DNA of 64,000 nt from Marinobacter sp. ATCH36 (GTDB lineage Bacteria > Pseudomonadota > Gammaproteobacteria > Pseudomonadales > Oleiphilaceae), in the NCBI RefSeq assembly GCF_023555055.1, contig NZ_JAMJPL010000007.1, positions 62,001 to 126,000 of the forward strand, given 5' to 3'. A model generated the notes under the pieces. The model had not been told where the DNA came from. It did not search any database and worked only from the letters and a program-made list of their open reading frames with translations. Positions 32,669 to 42,303 of the stretch are shown here, one piece after another; position 1 is the first letter of the stretch; every line of letters begins with the position of its first letter. Made by a program: the position numbers and the translations under genes.

Positions 32669-34147
32669 ATGACCCTGAAAGATAGAAGCACGGCCCCCTG
32701 GCACGGAGCACCGGTATTCGCGTTGATGCTACTGCTGGCCCTGTTTGCAGGTAAGGCGTTGGGGCAATCTCCGGACAGCACCCTGCCTTCTATCGGGGGC
32801 GCCGGGGGCGGATTAGTCTCCGGCCAGCAGGAAGCCGATATCGGCCGCCAGGTCATGACGTCGATCCGCCGCTCGGCACCACAGATCACCGACCCGCTGG
32901 TCTATGACTATCTCAGCTCGGTAATTTACCGCCTGGTCCCATCAGCACCTCTTTCCAATAGCGAGCTGACTCTGGCCATTATCGATAGCCCGGATATCAA
33001 CGCCTTTGCGGTACCCGGCAACATCGTTGGCGTTAACGGTGGGTTGTTTTTGAACGCCAGTAGTGAGCAACAGTTCGCTTCGGTAATGGCACACGAACTG
33101 GCACACCTGAGCCAGCGTCACTTCGCCAGGCGTCTGGAACAGCAGGAAGCCAGCGCGCCGCTGACCATTGCCGGCATGATTGCGGGTATCGTGCTGTCAG
33201 CGGTGACCCAGTCAGATATCGGTATTGCCGCCATCGCAGGCACCCAGGCGCTGGCGATACAGAATATGCTCTCTTACAGCCGTGCTCACGAGCAGGAAGC
33301 CGACCGTATCGGAATGGAAATTCTGGCCGATTCGGGCATGGACCCAAGGGGCATGCCTGAAATGTTCGAGATCATGATGCGCCAGAACCGGCTTCAGGGA
33401 AACCGGGTTCCGGAATACCTGTCTACTCACCCACTCACCCAGAACCGCGTTTCCGACACCCGCAATCGAGCCGAACAATACCCCCGCAGGGATGTGGCCG
33501 ATGCCCAGGAATATCACCTGGTTCGCTCACGCCTTCAGGTACGCTACGCCAAGTCGCCGCAGGTTGCCGTGGAAACCTTCCGTGATTACCTGGAACGCCC
33601 GGATACCGAAAAACCCGATGCCGTTCGCTACGGCCTTGCCGTCGCTCTTCTGCGCAGTGGCAACTACACCGATGCCATCGGCGAACTTGAACTGCTGCTT
33701 GAGAGCACGCCGGGGCGAATTACTTATCAGGTCACTCTTGCCGAGACCATGATTGAACAGGGCCGCCTGGAACAGGCACGCAACCTGTTGGAAGACGCGC
33801 TGGACCGGAATCCTGGCAACTACCCGATTACCGATACGCTGGCCCGGGTGGAAATCGAGGATGGAAACGGCAAGCGCGCAGCGGATTATCTGTACCAGCT
33901 GACGCGGGAGTTGCCGCAGAAAGAGCATCTTTGGCTTCGTCTCGCGGAGGCGGAGGGAATGTCGCGTAACATTGTGGGTGTTCACCGGGCTCGTGCCGAG
34001 CATGACATACTGATGGGCGATCTGGAATCGGCCCAGCGCCAGCTGCGTCAGGCCCAGGAAAGACTTCCGGCTGGCGCGCCCCTGAGGCAGGTGGTCACCG
34101 AGCGCCTGTCTCAGGTTTCCTCCAGGCTCAACCAGCAGCGGAGCTGA
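32669..34147 (+). CDS. bepA: Periplasmic M48 metalloprotease/chaperone BepA
   Basis: A 492-aa periplasmic protein that controls outer-membrane protein quality (LptD maturation, BamA turnover) in E. coli. Signal peptide at about residues 13-33 (VFALMLLLALFAGKALG). The M48 zinc site HELAH is in ASVMAHELAHLSQRHF, and the third ligand in EQEADRIGME. C-terminal TPR repeats occupy about 310-490. The frame is open upstream to 32312, but that part overlaps tusA in antisense; the ATG at 32669 gives a proper signal peptide and near-identical length to E. coli BepA (487 aa). Confidence 0.94.
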   Translation: MTLKDRSTAPWHGAPVFALMLLLALFAGKALGQSPDSTLPSIGGAGGGLVSGQQEADIGRQVMTSIRRSAPQITDPLVYDYLSSVIYRLVPSAPLSNSELTLAIIDSPDINAFAVPGNIVGVNGGLFLNASSEQQFASVMAHELAHLSQRHFARRLEQQEASAPLTIAGMIAGIVLSAVTQSDIGIAAIAGTQALAIQNMLSYSRAHEQEADRIGMEILADSGMDPRGMPEMFEIMMRQNRLQGNRVPEYLSTHPLTQNRVSDTRNRAEQYPRRDVADAQEYHLVRSRLQVRYAKSPQVAVETFRDYLERPDTEKPDAVRYGLAVALLRSGNYTDAIGELELLLESTPGRITYQVTLAETMIEQGRLEQARNLLEDALDRNPGNYPITDTLARVEIEDGNGKRAADYLYQLTRELPQKEHLWLRLAEAEGMSRNIVGVHRARAEHDILMGDLESAQRQLRQAQERLPAGAPLRQVVTERLSQVSSRLNQQRS

Positions 34148-34149
34148 TT

Positions 34150-35211
34150 TCAGGCATTACCGGCAGCTTTCAGATTCATGTTGGCGGTGAAATCCAGCAT
34201 CCTGTGAAGCGGCTTGAGGGCCTTTTCCCGCAGCTCGGGTTCCACGTGGACTTCCTGGTCACCGTTTTCAATCACTGCCAGCAGGTTTTCCAGCCCATTC
34301 ATGGCCATCCATGGACAGTGAGCGCAGCTGCGGCACGTGGCGCCGTTGCCGGCCGTGGGCGCTTCAATCAGTGTTTTGTTGGGCGCCAGTTGCTGCATCT
34401 TGTAAAAAATGCCGTTGTCAGTCGCCACGATGAACTGTTCATTAGGCAGCGTCTGTACCGCGTGAATCAACTGAGACGTGGACCCCACCACATCGGCCAT
34501 TTCCACGACCGCGTCAGGGGATTCCGGGTGCACCAGTACCGCGGCATCCGGATACAGCGCCTTTAGATCCTCGAGCCCGCGGTACTTGAACTCTTCGTGG
34601 ACAATACAGGAACCGTCCCACAACAGAACATCCGCCCCTGTGGTTTTCTGAACGTAGTGGCCAAGGTGTTTGTCCGGTGCCCAGAGAATTTTTTCACCAC
34701 GGGCGTCCAGTGATTCCACAATTGCCTGGGCACAACTGGAAGTCACCACCCAGTCTGCCCTCGCCTTTACAGCGGCGGAGGTGTTGGCGTACACCACAAC
34801 GGTTCTGTCCGGATGCTGGTCGCAAAAAGCCGCAAACTCGTCGGCCGGGCAACCGATATCCAGTGAACAGGTGGCTTCCAGAGTTGGCATCAGCACCCGC
34901 TTCTCCGGGTTGAGGATTTTCGCGGTCTCGCCCATAAAGCGAACACCAGCGACAACAACGGTTGATGCTTTGTGCTGATTGCCGAAGCGGGCCATTTCAA
35001 GGGAATCCGCCACACAGCCACCGGTTTCCTCAGCCAGGCGCTGTATGTCCGGGTCGGTGTAATAATGGGCCACAAGAACCGCATCCTGAGCCTTGAGGGC
35101 GGCACGGATACGGGATTCGAGATCGGCTTTTTCGGCCTCGCTGAGGCTCTTGGGCTCAGCCTGGTGTGCCAGGTGCTCCTGAACCAGTATACGGTCTTCA
35201 CCTCTTGTCAT
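34150..35211 (-). CDS. nadA: Quinolinate synthase (NadA)
   Basis: Condenses iminoaspartate with dihydroxyacetone phosphate to quinolinate in NAD synthesis. The 353-aa product carries the [4Fe-4S] cysteines in [23 protein letters not shown] and [18 protein letters not shown]. The segments [18 protein letters not shown] and [13 protein letters not shown] are typical. It converges with bepA with 2 bp between stop codons and lies downstream of the tRNA-Lys pair. Confidence 0.96.
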   Translation of the reverse strand: MTRGEDRILVQEHLAHQAEPKSLSEAEKADLESRIRAALKAQDAVLVAHYYTDPDIQRLAEETGGCVADSLEMARFGNQHKASTVVVAGVRFMGETAKILNPEKRVLMPTLEATCSLDIGCPADEFAAFCDQHPDRTVVVYANTSAAVKARADWVVTSSCAQAIVESLDARGEKILWAPDKHLGHYVQKTTGADVLLWDGSCIVHEEFKYRGLEDLKALYPDAAVLVHPESPDAVVEMADVVGSTSQLIHAVQTLPNEQFIVATDNGIFYKMQQLAPNKTLIEAPTAGNGATCRSCAHCPWMAMNGLENLLAVIENGDQEVHVEPELREKALKPLHRMLDFTANMNLKAAGNA

Positions 35212-35298
35212 TACAGCATCTCTGTATTGCGTTAACGTGCAGAGTATATCACTTGGAGTCGATTACGCTCTCTACGGACAGATGTATGACCGTATAGC

Positions 35299-35328
35299 CA
35301 AAAAAAAAGAGCCCTGAGGCTCTTTTTT
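35299..35328 (-). terminator. Rho-independent terminator after the tRNA-Lys pair
   Basis: Stem AGAGCC/GGCTCT with a CTGA-type loop is flanked by A- and T-runs (35299-35308 and 35322-35328), so it can act in both directions. It lies downstream of the minus-strand tRNA-Lys genes and upstream of nadA. Confidence 0.8.
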
Positions 35329-35358
35329 CAACAGAAAGCAGCTCGCTACCTGTTTTGT

Positions 35359-35434
35359 TGGTGGGTCGTGAAGGATTCGAACCTTCGACCAATTGGTTAA
35401 AAGCCAACTGCTCTACCAACTGAGCTAACGACCC
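35359..35434 (-). tRNA. tRNA-Lys (anticodon TTT), copy 2
   Basis: A 76-nt cloverleaf read on the minus strand: acceptor GGGTCGT/ACGACCC, D-arm GCTCAGTTGGTAGAGC, anticodon loop CTTTTAA (TTT), T-arm with GTTCGAATC, encoded CCA at 35361-35359. Identical to the copy at 35502-35577. Confidence 0.97.
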
Positions 35435-35501
35435 GCAACTGTCAGCCCGTTTCCGGACCCGGAACACAACGATGGACTTTCCCACCGCTTTGTTCGCAAT
35501 T

Positions 35502-35577
35502 TGGTGGGTCGTGAAGGATTCGAACCTTCGACCAATTGGTTAAAAGCCAACTGCTCTACCAACTGAGCTAACGACCC
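35502..35577 (-). tRNA. tRNA-Lys (anticodon TTT), copy 1
   Basis: Same 76-nt sequence as the downstream copy, 67 bp away on the same strand. The pair is probably one transcript ending at the 35299-35328 terminator. Confidence 0.97.
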
Positions 35578-35662
35578 AAACGAGGCGCATATAGTAATGA
35601 TTTTTCAGCGCCGATCAACCCCTAATTCCCAGGTTTCTCAACATTCTTCACGCCAGCGAAAG

Positions 35663-36436
35663 TCAGGTACTGCCGGAATCCAGGTACTTTTGTGCCAGCT
35701 TGGCGGCGCTGGTGTCCGGGTAATCCTCAACCACACTTTCCATGCGTGAACGGGCCTGCTCCTTGTTACCCAGTCGGTCAAGCGTGACGCCGAGCTTGTA
35801 GACAGCGTCCGACGCCTTGCGATGATCTCCATAACGGGTAGCAACAATGGTGAATGCCTGCCGGGCCTGATCAAGCTGATCCTCAACCAGATACACCTCA
35901 CCCAGCCAGTAATAGGCATTTACAGTGAGATCGCCCTCCTCGTATTCATCAATAAAGTCATACAACCCGTTAATAGCCTGGTCGTAGTTCTTCTCCTGAT
36001 GGATCAGAGTCTGGACCTTCTGGTAGGCGCTTCGTTCAGCGTCGGAGGGTTGGCGGTAAATCTTGGTTTTTAAGCCGGAACTGTCACCGCCCGCCTCAGA
36101 ATCACTGGTGCTCTGGGTGCTCGCCGGGGCTTCAGCCACCTTCTCCGAAAGCTTGAGTATCCGCTGGTCGAGATCTATGTAGCGATCCCGCGCCTGTTTG
36201 GTAAGGCGGTCAATGGAATATTGCTGCTCTTCTACCCGCCCCTGCAATCGGCGGATTTCACCCTGTAATTGCTGGATCATGTAGAACAGCTCTGCGTTAG
36301 CCTGGCTGTCGCCAGCCTTGCGCTCGGCTTCCGACGAATTGTTCTGGAATATTGGGGAAACGGATTGCGCCAGGGCGCTACCCGCCGACCCGAGGGCCAG
36401 CGGGAGCAACACTGTCGCCATGAGCAGATGTCTCAT
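35663..36436 (-). CDS. cpoB: Tol-Pal cell division coordinator CpoB (YbgF)
   Basis: A 257-aa periplasmic protein that links Tol-Pal to peptidoglycan synthesis during constriction. Signal peptide at about 1-23 (MATVLLPLALGSAGSALAQS). An N-terminal coiled coil for trimerisation covers about 45-100 (ELFYMIQQLQGEIRRLQGRV). A Ser/Gly linker follows, then three C-terminal TPR-like units from about 140 (AYYWLGEVYLVEDQLDQA). It is 12 bp downstream of pal, the standard end of the tol-pal operon. Confidence 0.93.
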   Translation of the reverse strand: MRHLLMATVLLPLALGSAGSALAQSVSPIFQNNSSEAERKAGDSQANAELFYMIQQLQGEIRRLQGRVEEQQYSIDRLTKQARDRYIDLDQRILKLSEKVAEAPASTQSTSDSEAGGDSSGLKTKIYRQPSDAERSAYQKVQTLIHQEKNYDQAINGLYDFIDEYEEGDLTVNAYYWLGEVYLVEDQLDQARQAFTIVATRYGDHRKASDAVYKLGVTLDRLGNKEQARSRMESVVEDYPDTSAAKLAQKYLDSGST

Positions 36437-36448
36437 GGGATTCGCCTG

Positions 36449-37027
36449 TTACTGGAAAACAAGTTCAACGCGACGGTTCTGGGCCCAGTCGCTTGCACTG
36501 GAGCCCATAACGGCCGGTTTCTCTTCACCATAGCTGATGGTTTCCGTCTGGCTACGGGATGCACCGTTCACGATCAGGAAACGCTCAATCGCATTGGCAC
36601 GACGCTCACCCAGCGCAAGGTTGTACTCCTTGGTACCGCGCTCGTCGGCATGACCTTCAATGCGCACGTCCTGGTTGGGGTTGGACTGCAGGTAACGGGC
36701 ATGGGCAACCAGCACTTCGCGCGCTTCGGATTTGATTTCTGCGGTATCAAAATCGAAGTAGAAGGTGGTGATATCTCGCATCGCCTCACGCTCTGCGCGC
36801 TCTGCACGTGCCTCGGCTTCACGGCGCTGCTCTTCAGTCATCTCCGATGAAGACACACCGTCTCCATCGTCGCCGCCATAGACAGTGCTGCCGCCTTCCT
36901 GGTCAACAGCAGAAACATCAGAGTCGTACGTGCCATCTTCGGTGGTATCACCTGTGCTGCTACAGCCGGCAATCAGTCCGAGGGACAAGGCCATGGCGAA
37001 CAATTTGTGGTGAGCTGTTACTTTCAT
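36449..37027 (-). CDS. pal: Peptidoglycan-associated lipoprotein Pal
   Basis: A 192-aa outer-membrane lipoprotein that binds peptidoglycan and TolB. Lipobox in LGLIAGCSSTG (Cys about residue 22). A Glu/Arg-rich linker follows, then an OmpA-C domain from about 85: FYFDFDTAEIKSEAREVL, VRIEGHADERGTKEYN, GERRANAIERFL. The meso-DAP-contacting Asp/Arg region is intact. The start at 37027 (MKVTAHHKL) gives a normal lipoprotein signal; the open frame upstream to 37075 does not. Confidence 0.95.
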   Translation of the reverse strand: MKVTAHHKLFAMALSLGLIAGCSSTGDTTEDGTYDSDVSAVDQEGGSTVYGGDDGDGVSSSEMTEEQRREAEARAERAEREAMRDITTFYFDFDTAEIKSEAREVLVAHARYLQSNPNQDVRIEGHADERGTKEYNLALGERRANAIERFLIVNGASRSQTETISYGEEKPAVMGSSASDWAQNRRVELVFQ

Positions 37028-37099
37028 AATCACTTCCTTCCTGTTTATCTGTCGGTTGTACTTGAGCGTTAACAAACCTGCCGGATTCCGAGTTCCGGT

Positions 37100-38434
37100 T
37101 TACTGAACGATTGGTGACCATGCCGGATCGCGCACATCACCCTCCGAAGCCGGCAAACTATAGGCTGCGCCGCCGTCGGCGGCAATTACAGTTAGTACAC
37201 TGTTGCCACCCTGCTTTGTAGCGTAGATCAGCATCCGTCCGTTTGGCGAAACACTGGGCGACTCATCAGACCCCGTACGAGTAAGGACAGTTTCCTCTTC
37301 GGTCTGCAAGTTGGTCCGGGCTATGTGGAACGAACTGTCCCGCTGGTGAACATAGTAGACGTACCTACCATCATTGTCGGGGCGAGGTCTGGCATTATAA
37401 CGGCTGCCAAAGGTGATCCGACGCGGCTCGGCGTTCTCGCTCGACTTGTGGTAGATCTGGGGCCCGCCGGATCGGTCAGAGGTGAAGAAGAACCCCTCGC
37501 CGGTATGATCCCAGGTGGGTTCTGTATCGATTGACCAGTGATTCGTCAGCCTCTTGAGCGAACGGCTTTCAATATCCAGTTTGTAGATTTCAGCATTGCC
37601 ATCCTTCGACAGCGTCAGCAGGAGTGAGCGCCCGTCATCTGACCAGGCGGGGGCCGAGTTCAAGCCCGGGAAATCAGCTATACGAGTGCGATTGCCCGAC
37701 GAAAGTTCATGGATGTAAATAGCCGGCTTGCCGGTCTCAAAGGACACATAAGCAAGTTTCCTGCTATCCGGAGACCAGGCCGGCGAAAGGATAGGCTCAT
37801 CACTCTCCAGTCGCACCCTTGCCCGCTTGCCATCCACGTCACTGACCTGGAGACGATATAATGGCTCGCCACCGGAACGCTGCAGCGTGACGTATGCAAG
37901 TTTGGTGGAAAACGCGCCAGGCACGCCGGTGATGGCTTCGTATACCCTGTCACTGATGTGATGGGCAAGGCTTCGGGAGCTGTTGACTGACGAGGAGGCT
38001 GTTGCACCCATGACCCGTTCTTCACGGTTTACATCGAACAGCTCATAGCGTGCTTCGATTTTGTCTCCCCTGCGTGTCAACTGGCCGACCAGCACATAAC
38101 GTTGGCCAAGTAGTCGCCAGTCACGGAAATAAACGTCATCGCCTGACGAAGGCAGGCTGAGCATTTTTTCCGCCGGCAGCGGACGGAATTCACCGGTCAT
38201 GGTGAGATCATCCTGTACGATACTGCTTATCTTGTCGCCCGACGGCATTTGTCCGGATTCTGAAAAGGGAACGACTGCAACCGGGATAGCAGAGTCCGCC
38301 CCCTCGGTAATCCGTATCAGCAGTTCGGTGCTGGCCGGGCTGCTTCCGATCATCACGGCAATCGCCAGCAGCCATGCCACTACCGAAAGACCTTTACCTG
38401 TACTTGTCCGGTTCGTCATCTGTGGTCCCATCAT
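37100..38434 (-). CDS. tolB: Tol-Pal system protein TolB
   Basis: A 444-aa periplasmic beta-propeller protein that contacts Pal and TolA. A signal peptide (LSVVAWLLAIAVMIGSSPAS) precedes the N-terminal alpha/beta domain (IPVAVVPFSESG). The six-bladed WD40-like propeller carries repeated SPAWSPDSRKLAYVSFETGK-like blades. The start may be 38434, 38431 or the ATG at 38419 (MTNRTSTGKG); all three keep the signal peptide. It is 2 bp downstream of tolA, with pal following after 72 bp. Confidence 0.95.
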   Translation of the reverse strand: MMGPQMTNRTSTGKGLSVVAWLLAIAVMIGSSPASTELLIRITEGADSAIPVAVVPFSESGQMPSGDKISSIVQDDLTMTGEFRPLPAEKMLSLPSSGDDVYFRDWRLLGQRYVLVGQLTRRGDKIEARYELFDVNREERVMGATASSSVNSSRSLAHHISDRVYEAITGVPGAFSTKLAYVTLQRSGGEPLYRLQVSDVDGKRARVRLESDEPILSPAWSPDSRKLAYVSFETGKPAIYIHELSSGNRTRIADFPGLNSAPAWSDDGRSLLLTLSKDGNAEIYKLDIESRSLKRLTNHWSIDTEPTWDHTGEGFFFTSDRSGGPQIYHKSSENAEPRRITFGSRYNARPRPDNDGRYVYYVHQRDSSFHIARTNLQTEEETVLTRTGSDESPSVSPNGRMLIYATKQGGNSVLTVIAADGGAAYSLPASEGDVRDPAWSPIVQ

Positions 38435-38436
38435 CC

Positions 38437-39480
38437 TTATCTCAACCGCCGGGGATTGAACTCAATTGTAAACTGGCGGAAATAGCGTTCAAACGTGTCA
38501 CGATCGTCCGGAATCGGATACCGGCTTAACGATTTCACGGCCCCCAGCGCCGAGTTATCAAACGCGGTGTTACCACTGCTGGAGACAAGATTTACCGAGG
38601 CAAGTTCACCGGTCGGCAACAGGGTTATCTGCAACCTTGCGGTCATTTCCTCGGTTGCCGAAGACGGCGGATACCAGGCCTGGCTCAGGCGCTCCCGAAT
38701 CAGCGCCTGGTATTTCTGGCTTTCCGACAGCATCTGGGCTTCGCGCGCCTTGGCAGCGGCTGCTTCCCGACGCTGACGTTCCTCGGCTGCACGTTGCTGT
38801 TGAGCCTCCTCTGCCATTGCTTCCAGTTGCTGTTCTTTAAGGCGACGCTCGCGCTCCTTGCGTTTACGCTCAGCTTCCAACCGCTCCTCTTCTTCCCGGG
38901 CTTTACGCTCTGCTTCCTCTTTTCTGCGTTGCTCCTCTGCCCGGCGTCTTTCCTCTTCAGCCTTGCGAGCAGCTTCTTCCTGACGACGCTTCTCTTCCTC
39001 GGCCTTCTGGCGCTCACGTTCCTTGGCTTCAGCTTCGGCTTTCTGACGGGCGGCCTCTTCCTCAGCTTTACGCTGCTGTTCCCGCTCACGCTCCGCGGCT
39101 TCTTCCTGACGCTGGCGTTCCTGCTCGCGTTCCTTTTCCTGCTGTATGCGGCGGGCTTCCTCACGGGCACGCTCTTCTTCCTCGGCCTGACGGCGCTCTT
39201 CCTCTTGCTGCCGCTGCCTTTCTTCTTCCTCCTCCTGCCGGCGCTCTTCATCCCGGTCGGGCTGATCTGTCGGTTCTGTCACCGGACTGGGCTCTGGTTC
39301 ATTCTGCGTCACCAGTCGCGCGGAAATGCTGGGCGGTTGCGGATCCTCCGTGGGCACAGACCAGGACCAGCCTGCCAGTGCCACCCCAAGAACCAGCCCA
39401 TGCATCAGAACTGACAGTGCAACAGGCGATTTCCAGGGTGGCTGCCCGGTGCTGATTACATCACGCTCATGACCTCTCAC
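38437..39480 (-). CDS. tolA: Tol-Pal system protein TolA
   Basis: A 347-aa bitopic inner-membrane protein that transmits proton-motive force from TolQR to the outer membrane. One N-terminal membrane span (ALSVLMHGLVLGVALAGWSW, about 19-38) is followed by a very long Arg/Glu/Ala/Lys helical domain (about 70-250). The globular C-terminal domain (RLSQAWYPPSSATEEMTARL, then LGAVKSLSRYPIP) ends near 345. The low-complexity helical section produces long spurious frames on the other strand. Confidence 0.94.
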   Translation of the reverse strand: MRGHERDVISTGQPPWKSPVALSVLMHGLVLGVALAGWSWSVPTEDPQPPSISARLVTQNEPEPSPVTEPTDQPDRDEERRQEEEEERQRQQEEERRQAEEEERAREEARRIQQEKEREQERQRQEEAAEREREQQRKAEEEAARQKAEAEAKERERQKAEEEKRRQEEAARKAEEERRRAEEQRRKEEAERKAREEEERLEAERKRKERERRLKEQQLEAMAEEAQQQRAAEERQRREAAAAKAREAQMLSESQKYQALIRERLSQAWYPPSSATEEMTARLQITLLPTGELASVNLVSSSGNTAFDNSALGAVKSLSRYPIPDDRDTFERYFRQFTIEFNPRRLR

Positions 39481-39501
39481 AAAAACCTGCCTGCCCTGTG
39501 C

Positions 39502-39948
39502 TCACTCATCGATGTTTGGTGCTTCGGTTATCAGTCCTACGTTGGTGGCGCCCGCTGCCTGCAGCTGGGACATCAGTCGAACCACCGTGCCGTACTCCAC
39601 GTGTTCATCTCCCCGCACCAGAACTTCGCGGTCGGTACGCTGGGACAGAATTTTCGATATCCGCTCACGAATATCCGCCAGCGACATCGGATCGCTGCTT
39701 TCATCGCCAACATCCATGAAATACGCGCCATTGCTGTCGACGGACACCACAATGGATTCCACGTTCTTGTCGGACTGGATCGGCTCGGAGGTTGTCTCCG
39801 GCAGGTCCACCTTGACACCCTGAGTCAGCATTGGCGCTGTCACCATGAAGATAATCAGCAGCACCAGCATCACGTCGATGTAGGGCACAACGTTGATTTC
39901 CGACATCGGCTTGCGGCGGTTCGCCGGCATCATTCCCATGCCTTTCAT
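39502..39948 (-). CDS. tolR: Tol-Pal system protein TolR
   Basis: A 148-aa ExbD/TolR-family protein with one N-terminal membrane span carrying the proton-path Asp in PYIDVMLVLLIIFMVTAPM (about 27-45) and a periplasmic domain after it (DVESIVVS-like strands; REVLVRGDEHVEYGTVVRLM). It forms the motor with TolQ, encoded 43 bp upstream. TolA follows after 21 bp. Confidence 0.94.
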   Translation of the reverse strand: MKGMGMMPANRRKPMSEINVVPYIDVMLVLLIIFMVTAPMLTQGVKVDLPETTSEPIQSDKNVESIVVSVDSNGAYFMDVGDESSDPMSLADIRERISKILSQRTDREVLVRGDEHVEYGTVVRLMSQLQAAGATNVGLITEAPNIDE

Positions 39949-39991
39949 GTTCCTGCACTCCCGATTGTCTGGCTGTTACCGACAACGCTCA

Positions 39992-40681
39992 TCACGCGGC
40001 CGATTGCTCGCTGTTGTGTACCCGGCGATGGAGGATGCTGGAAAACTCCTCGGCAAAGGTTTCGTAGTTTTTCAGCAATGCGTCCGAAATCGCAGCGAAT
40101 CGGTTGTAGGCTATAACCGCTGGAATGGCCGCGAACAGACCCATGGCTGTGGCAATCAGTGCTTCGGAAATGCCCGGTGCTACCGTTGCCAGGGTAGCCT
40201 GCTGTACCTGAGCCAACCCTCGGAACGAATTCATAATGCCCCAGACGGTCCCGAAGAGACCGATGTAAGGGCTGGTGGAGCCGACAGTCGCCAGGAATGG
40301 CAAATGCAGTTCCAGCCTTTCCTGCTCACGGGAAAACGCCACCCGCATGGCTCGCTGGGTGCCCTCCATGACGGCATCGGCGTCACGACTTTGCTGGCGC
40401 AGGCGGGAAAACTCCTTGAACCCGGCCCGAAACACGGACTCCATACCGGAGAAAGGCGTGGGGTCGCTGTTTACCTCACGGTATAGCTGCCCCAGGTCCA
40501 TACCGGACCAGAACCGCTCCTCAAAGGCATACTGTGCCTGCTTTGCCTTGCGGAACACCTGAAGGCGCTGAAAGATGAGCGCCCAGGAGACAATGGAAGC
40601 CAGGGCAAGCAACAGCATGACCAGCTGAACCAGCACCCCGGCATTGGCGATGAGATACCAAACAGAAACTTCTGACTCCAC
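39992..40681 (-). CDS. tolQ: Tol-Pal system protein TolQ
   Basis: A 229-aa inner-membrane proton-channel protein of the ExbB/MotA type with three spans (about 12-38, 133-160 and 170-195). Typical stretches: LASIVSWALIFQRLQVF, LPFLATVGSTSPYIGLFGTV and APGISEALIATAMGLFAAIPAV, the latter with the polar Thr/Ser proton-path residues. It is the first tol gene, 14 bp after ybgC. Confidence 0.95.
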   Translation of the reverse strand: MESEVSVWYLIANAGVLVQLVMLLLALASIVSWALIFQRLQVFRKAKQAQYAFEERFWSGMDLGQLYREVNSDPTPFSGMESVFRAGFKEFSRLRQQSRDADAVMEGTQRAMRVAFSREQERLELHLPFLATVGSTSPYIGLFGTVWGIMNSFRGLAQVQQATLATVAPGISEALIATAMGLFAAIPAVIAYNRFAAISDALLKNYETFAEEFSSILHRRVHNSEQSAA

Positions 40682-40695
40682 CTTCTACTCCCGGA

Positions 40696-41139
40696 TTATT
40701 CCACTTGTGAATTGGTTTTTCTGTCGTTTTCCAGTAATTCCAGCATGTTCGCGGGTAGCCGCCGTGGCCGGCCGGAATCCAGGGCAACACAGGCTACACG
40801 CACATCGGCTGACGCCAGTAACGACTGATCGGAAACCCGCACGACCTGCTGGCGAAAATCCATCCAAATCCGGCCAAACGCGACCGGTTCCGCGGTTACC
40901 CGCAACTCATCGTCCAGCTTGGCCGGTGCACCATAATGAATGGATAACCGCTGCACCACATAACTGACATTGTCCGCCAGACCTGCTCTGAGCCCGACAC
41001 CCCGGCTACGTACCCATTCGGTTCGGGCCCGCTCCATGTAGTTCAGGTATTTGGCATGGTACACAATGCCACCGGCATCCGTGTCTTCAATATAGACCCT
41101 GACCAACAGACCGACGGATGGCTCGTAACGCTCAGTCAA
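40696..41139 (-). CDS. ybgC: Tol-Pal-associated acyl-CoA thioesterase YbgC
   Basis: A 147-aa hotdog-fold thioesterase. The active-site segment [20 protein letters not shown] contains the catalytic Asp, and [11 protein letters not shown] follows, as in YbgC. Start [10 protein letters not shown] overlaps the end of ruvB by 8 bp. Its place at the head of tolQRAB is conserved across gammaproteobacteria; the physiological acyl-CoA or phospholipid substrate is not settled. Confidence 0.94.
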   Translation of the reverse strand: MTERYEPSVGLLVRVYIEDTDAGGIVYHAKYLNYMERARTEWVRSRGVGLRAGLADNVSYVVQRLSIHYGAPAKLDDELRVTAEPVAFGRIWMDFRQQVVRVSDQSLLASADVRVACVALDSGRPRRLPANMLELLENDRKTNSQVE

Positions 41140-42160
41140 AAAGATCTTCCCCCTCGGGCCCGGACGGCACTACGCCGAAATGTTGATAGGCACTGGAGGT
41201 CACCATTCGACCCCGGGGCGTTCGCAGCATGTAGCCTTGCTGAATCAGAAACGGCTCCAGCACATCTTCAATAGTGCCCCGTTCTTCGCTGATGGCAGCG
41301 GCGAGGCTTTCCACACCCACGGGGCCACCGTCAAACTTTTCAATCATCGCCAGCAGCAACCGGCGGTCCATATGATCAAAGCCCAGGGCATCCACTTTCA
41401 GCATGTTCAGGGCCTGATCGGCAATGGTTTCACTGATGCAACCATCCGCCTTTACTTCGGCAAAGTCACGCACCCTTCTCAGCAGGCGGTTGGCAATACG
41501 GGGTGTTCCCCTTGAACGGCGGGCAATTTCATAAGCACCGTTATTGTCGATGGTGACGGATGAAAGCCGCGCGGAACGCAGGATGATATCGGTCAAATCC
41601 TTGGTGTTGTAGAACTCCAGGCGCTGGACAATACCGAACCTGTCCCGTAGCGGAGAAGTCAGCAGGCCGGCCCTGGTGGTGGCACCCACCAACGTAAATG
41701 GAGGCAGATCGAGTTTGATGGAGCGCGCGGCCGGGCCCTCTCCGATCATGATGTCCAGCTGGTAGTCTTCCATGGCCGGATAGAGAACTTCTTCCACGGC
41801 AGCGCTAAGGCGGTGAATCTCGTCAATGAAGAGCACGTCGCCCTCTTCGAGATTGGTCAGCATTGCCGCCAGATCGCCGGCCTTCTCCAGCACCGGGCCG
41901 GATGTGGTCTTGATGGATACGCCCATCTCATTGGCGATGATATTGGCGAGAGTGGTCTTGCCCAGACCGGGTGGACCAAAGATCAATACATGGTCCAGCG
42001 CTTCTTGCCGCCCACGTGCCGCGGAAATGAAAATTTCCATCTGTTCCCGCACTGCGGGTTGGCCGACGTAATCCGCCAGCACGCCAGGACGGATAGCACG
42101 GTCCTGGACTTCTTCGTATTGTCCGGCCTGGGATGAAATCAGGCGATCCGACTCGATCAT
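41132..42160 (-). CDS. ruvB: Holliday junction branch migration ATPase RuvB
   Basis: A 342-aa AAA+ motor that drives branch migration with RuvA. Walker [12 protein letters not shown] (about 65-75), Walker B with DEIHRL ([10 protein letters not shown]), sensor [18 protein letters not shown], and a C-terminal winged helix ([14 protein letters not shown]). It follows ruvA after an unusually wide 143-bp gap and overlaps ybgC. Confidence 0.97.
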   Translation of the reverse strand: MIESDRLISSQAGQYEEVQDRAIRPGVLADYVGQPAVREQMEIFISAARGRQEALDHVLIFGPPGLGKTTLANIIANEMGVSIKTTSGPVLEKAGDLAAMLTNLEEGDVLFIDEIHRLSAAVEEVLYPAMEDYQLDIMIGEGPAARSIKLDLPPFTLVGATTRAGLLTSPLRDRFGIVQRLEFYNTKDLTDIILRSARLSSVTIDNNGAYEIARRSRGTPRIANRLLRRVRDFAEVKADGCISETIADQALNMLKVDALGFDHMDRRLLLAMIEKFDGGPVGVESLAAAISEERGTIEDVLEPFLIQQGYMLRTPRGRMVTSSAYQHFGVVPSGPEGEDLFD

Positions 42161-42303
42161 TGAACTACCCGCTCAGAGGGAATCAACAACATGTCTGTAC
42201 ACTCGTCTCGGGTTAAGGATGTCCCAATTGTACAAACCGTTCTTTTGCTGTCACGTTACGCTCTCTACACAATGCGCGCCACAACGCCCTGACTGGCCAG
42301 CCG

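Noticed and set aside
38794-39414. 206-aa Leu/Phe-rich, membrane-like frame on the plus strand
   Set aside because: It is the complement of the Glu/Lys/Arg repeats of TolA; such low-complexity helical coding always yields a hydrophobic antisense frame.
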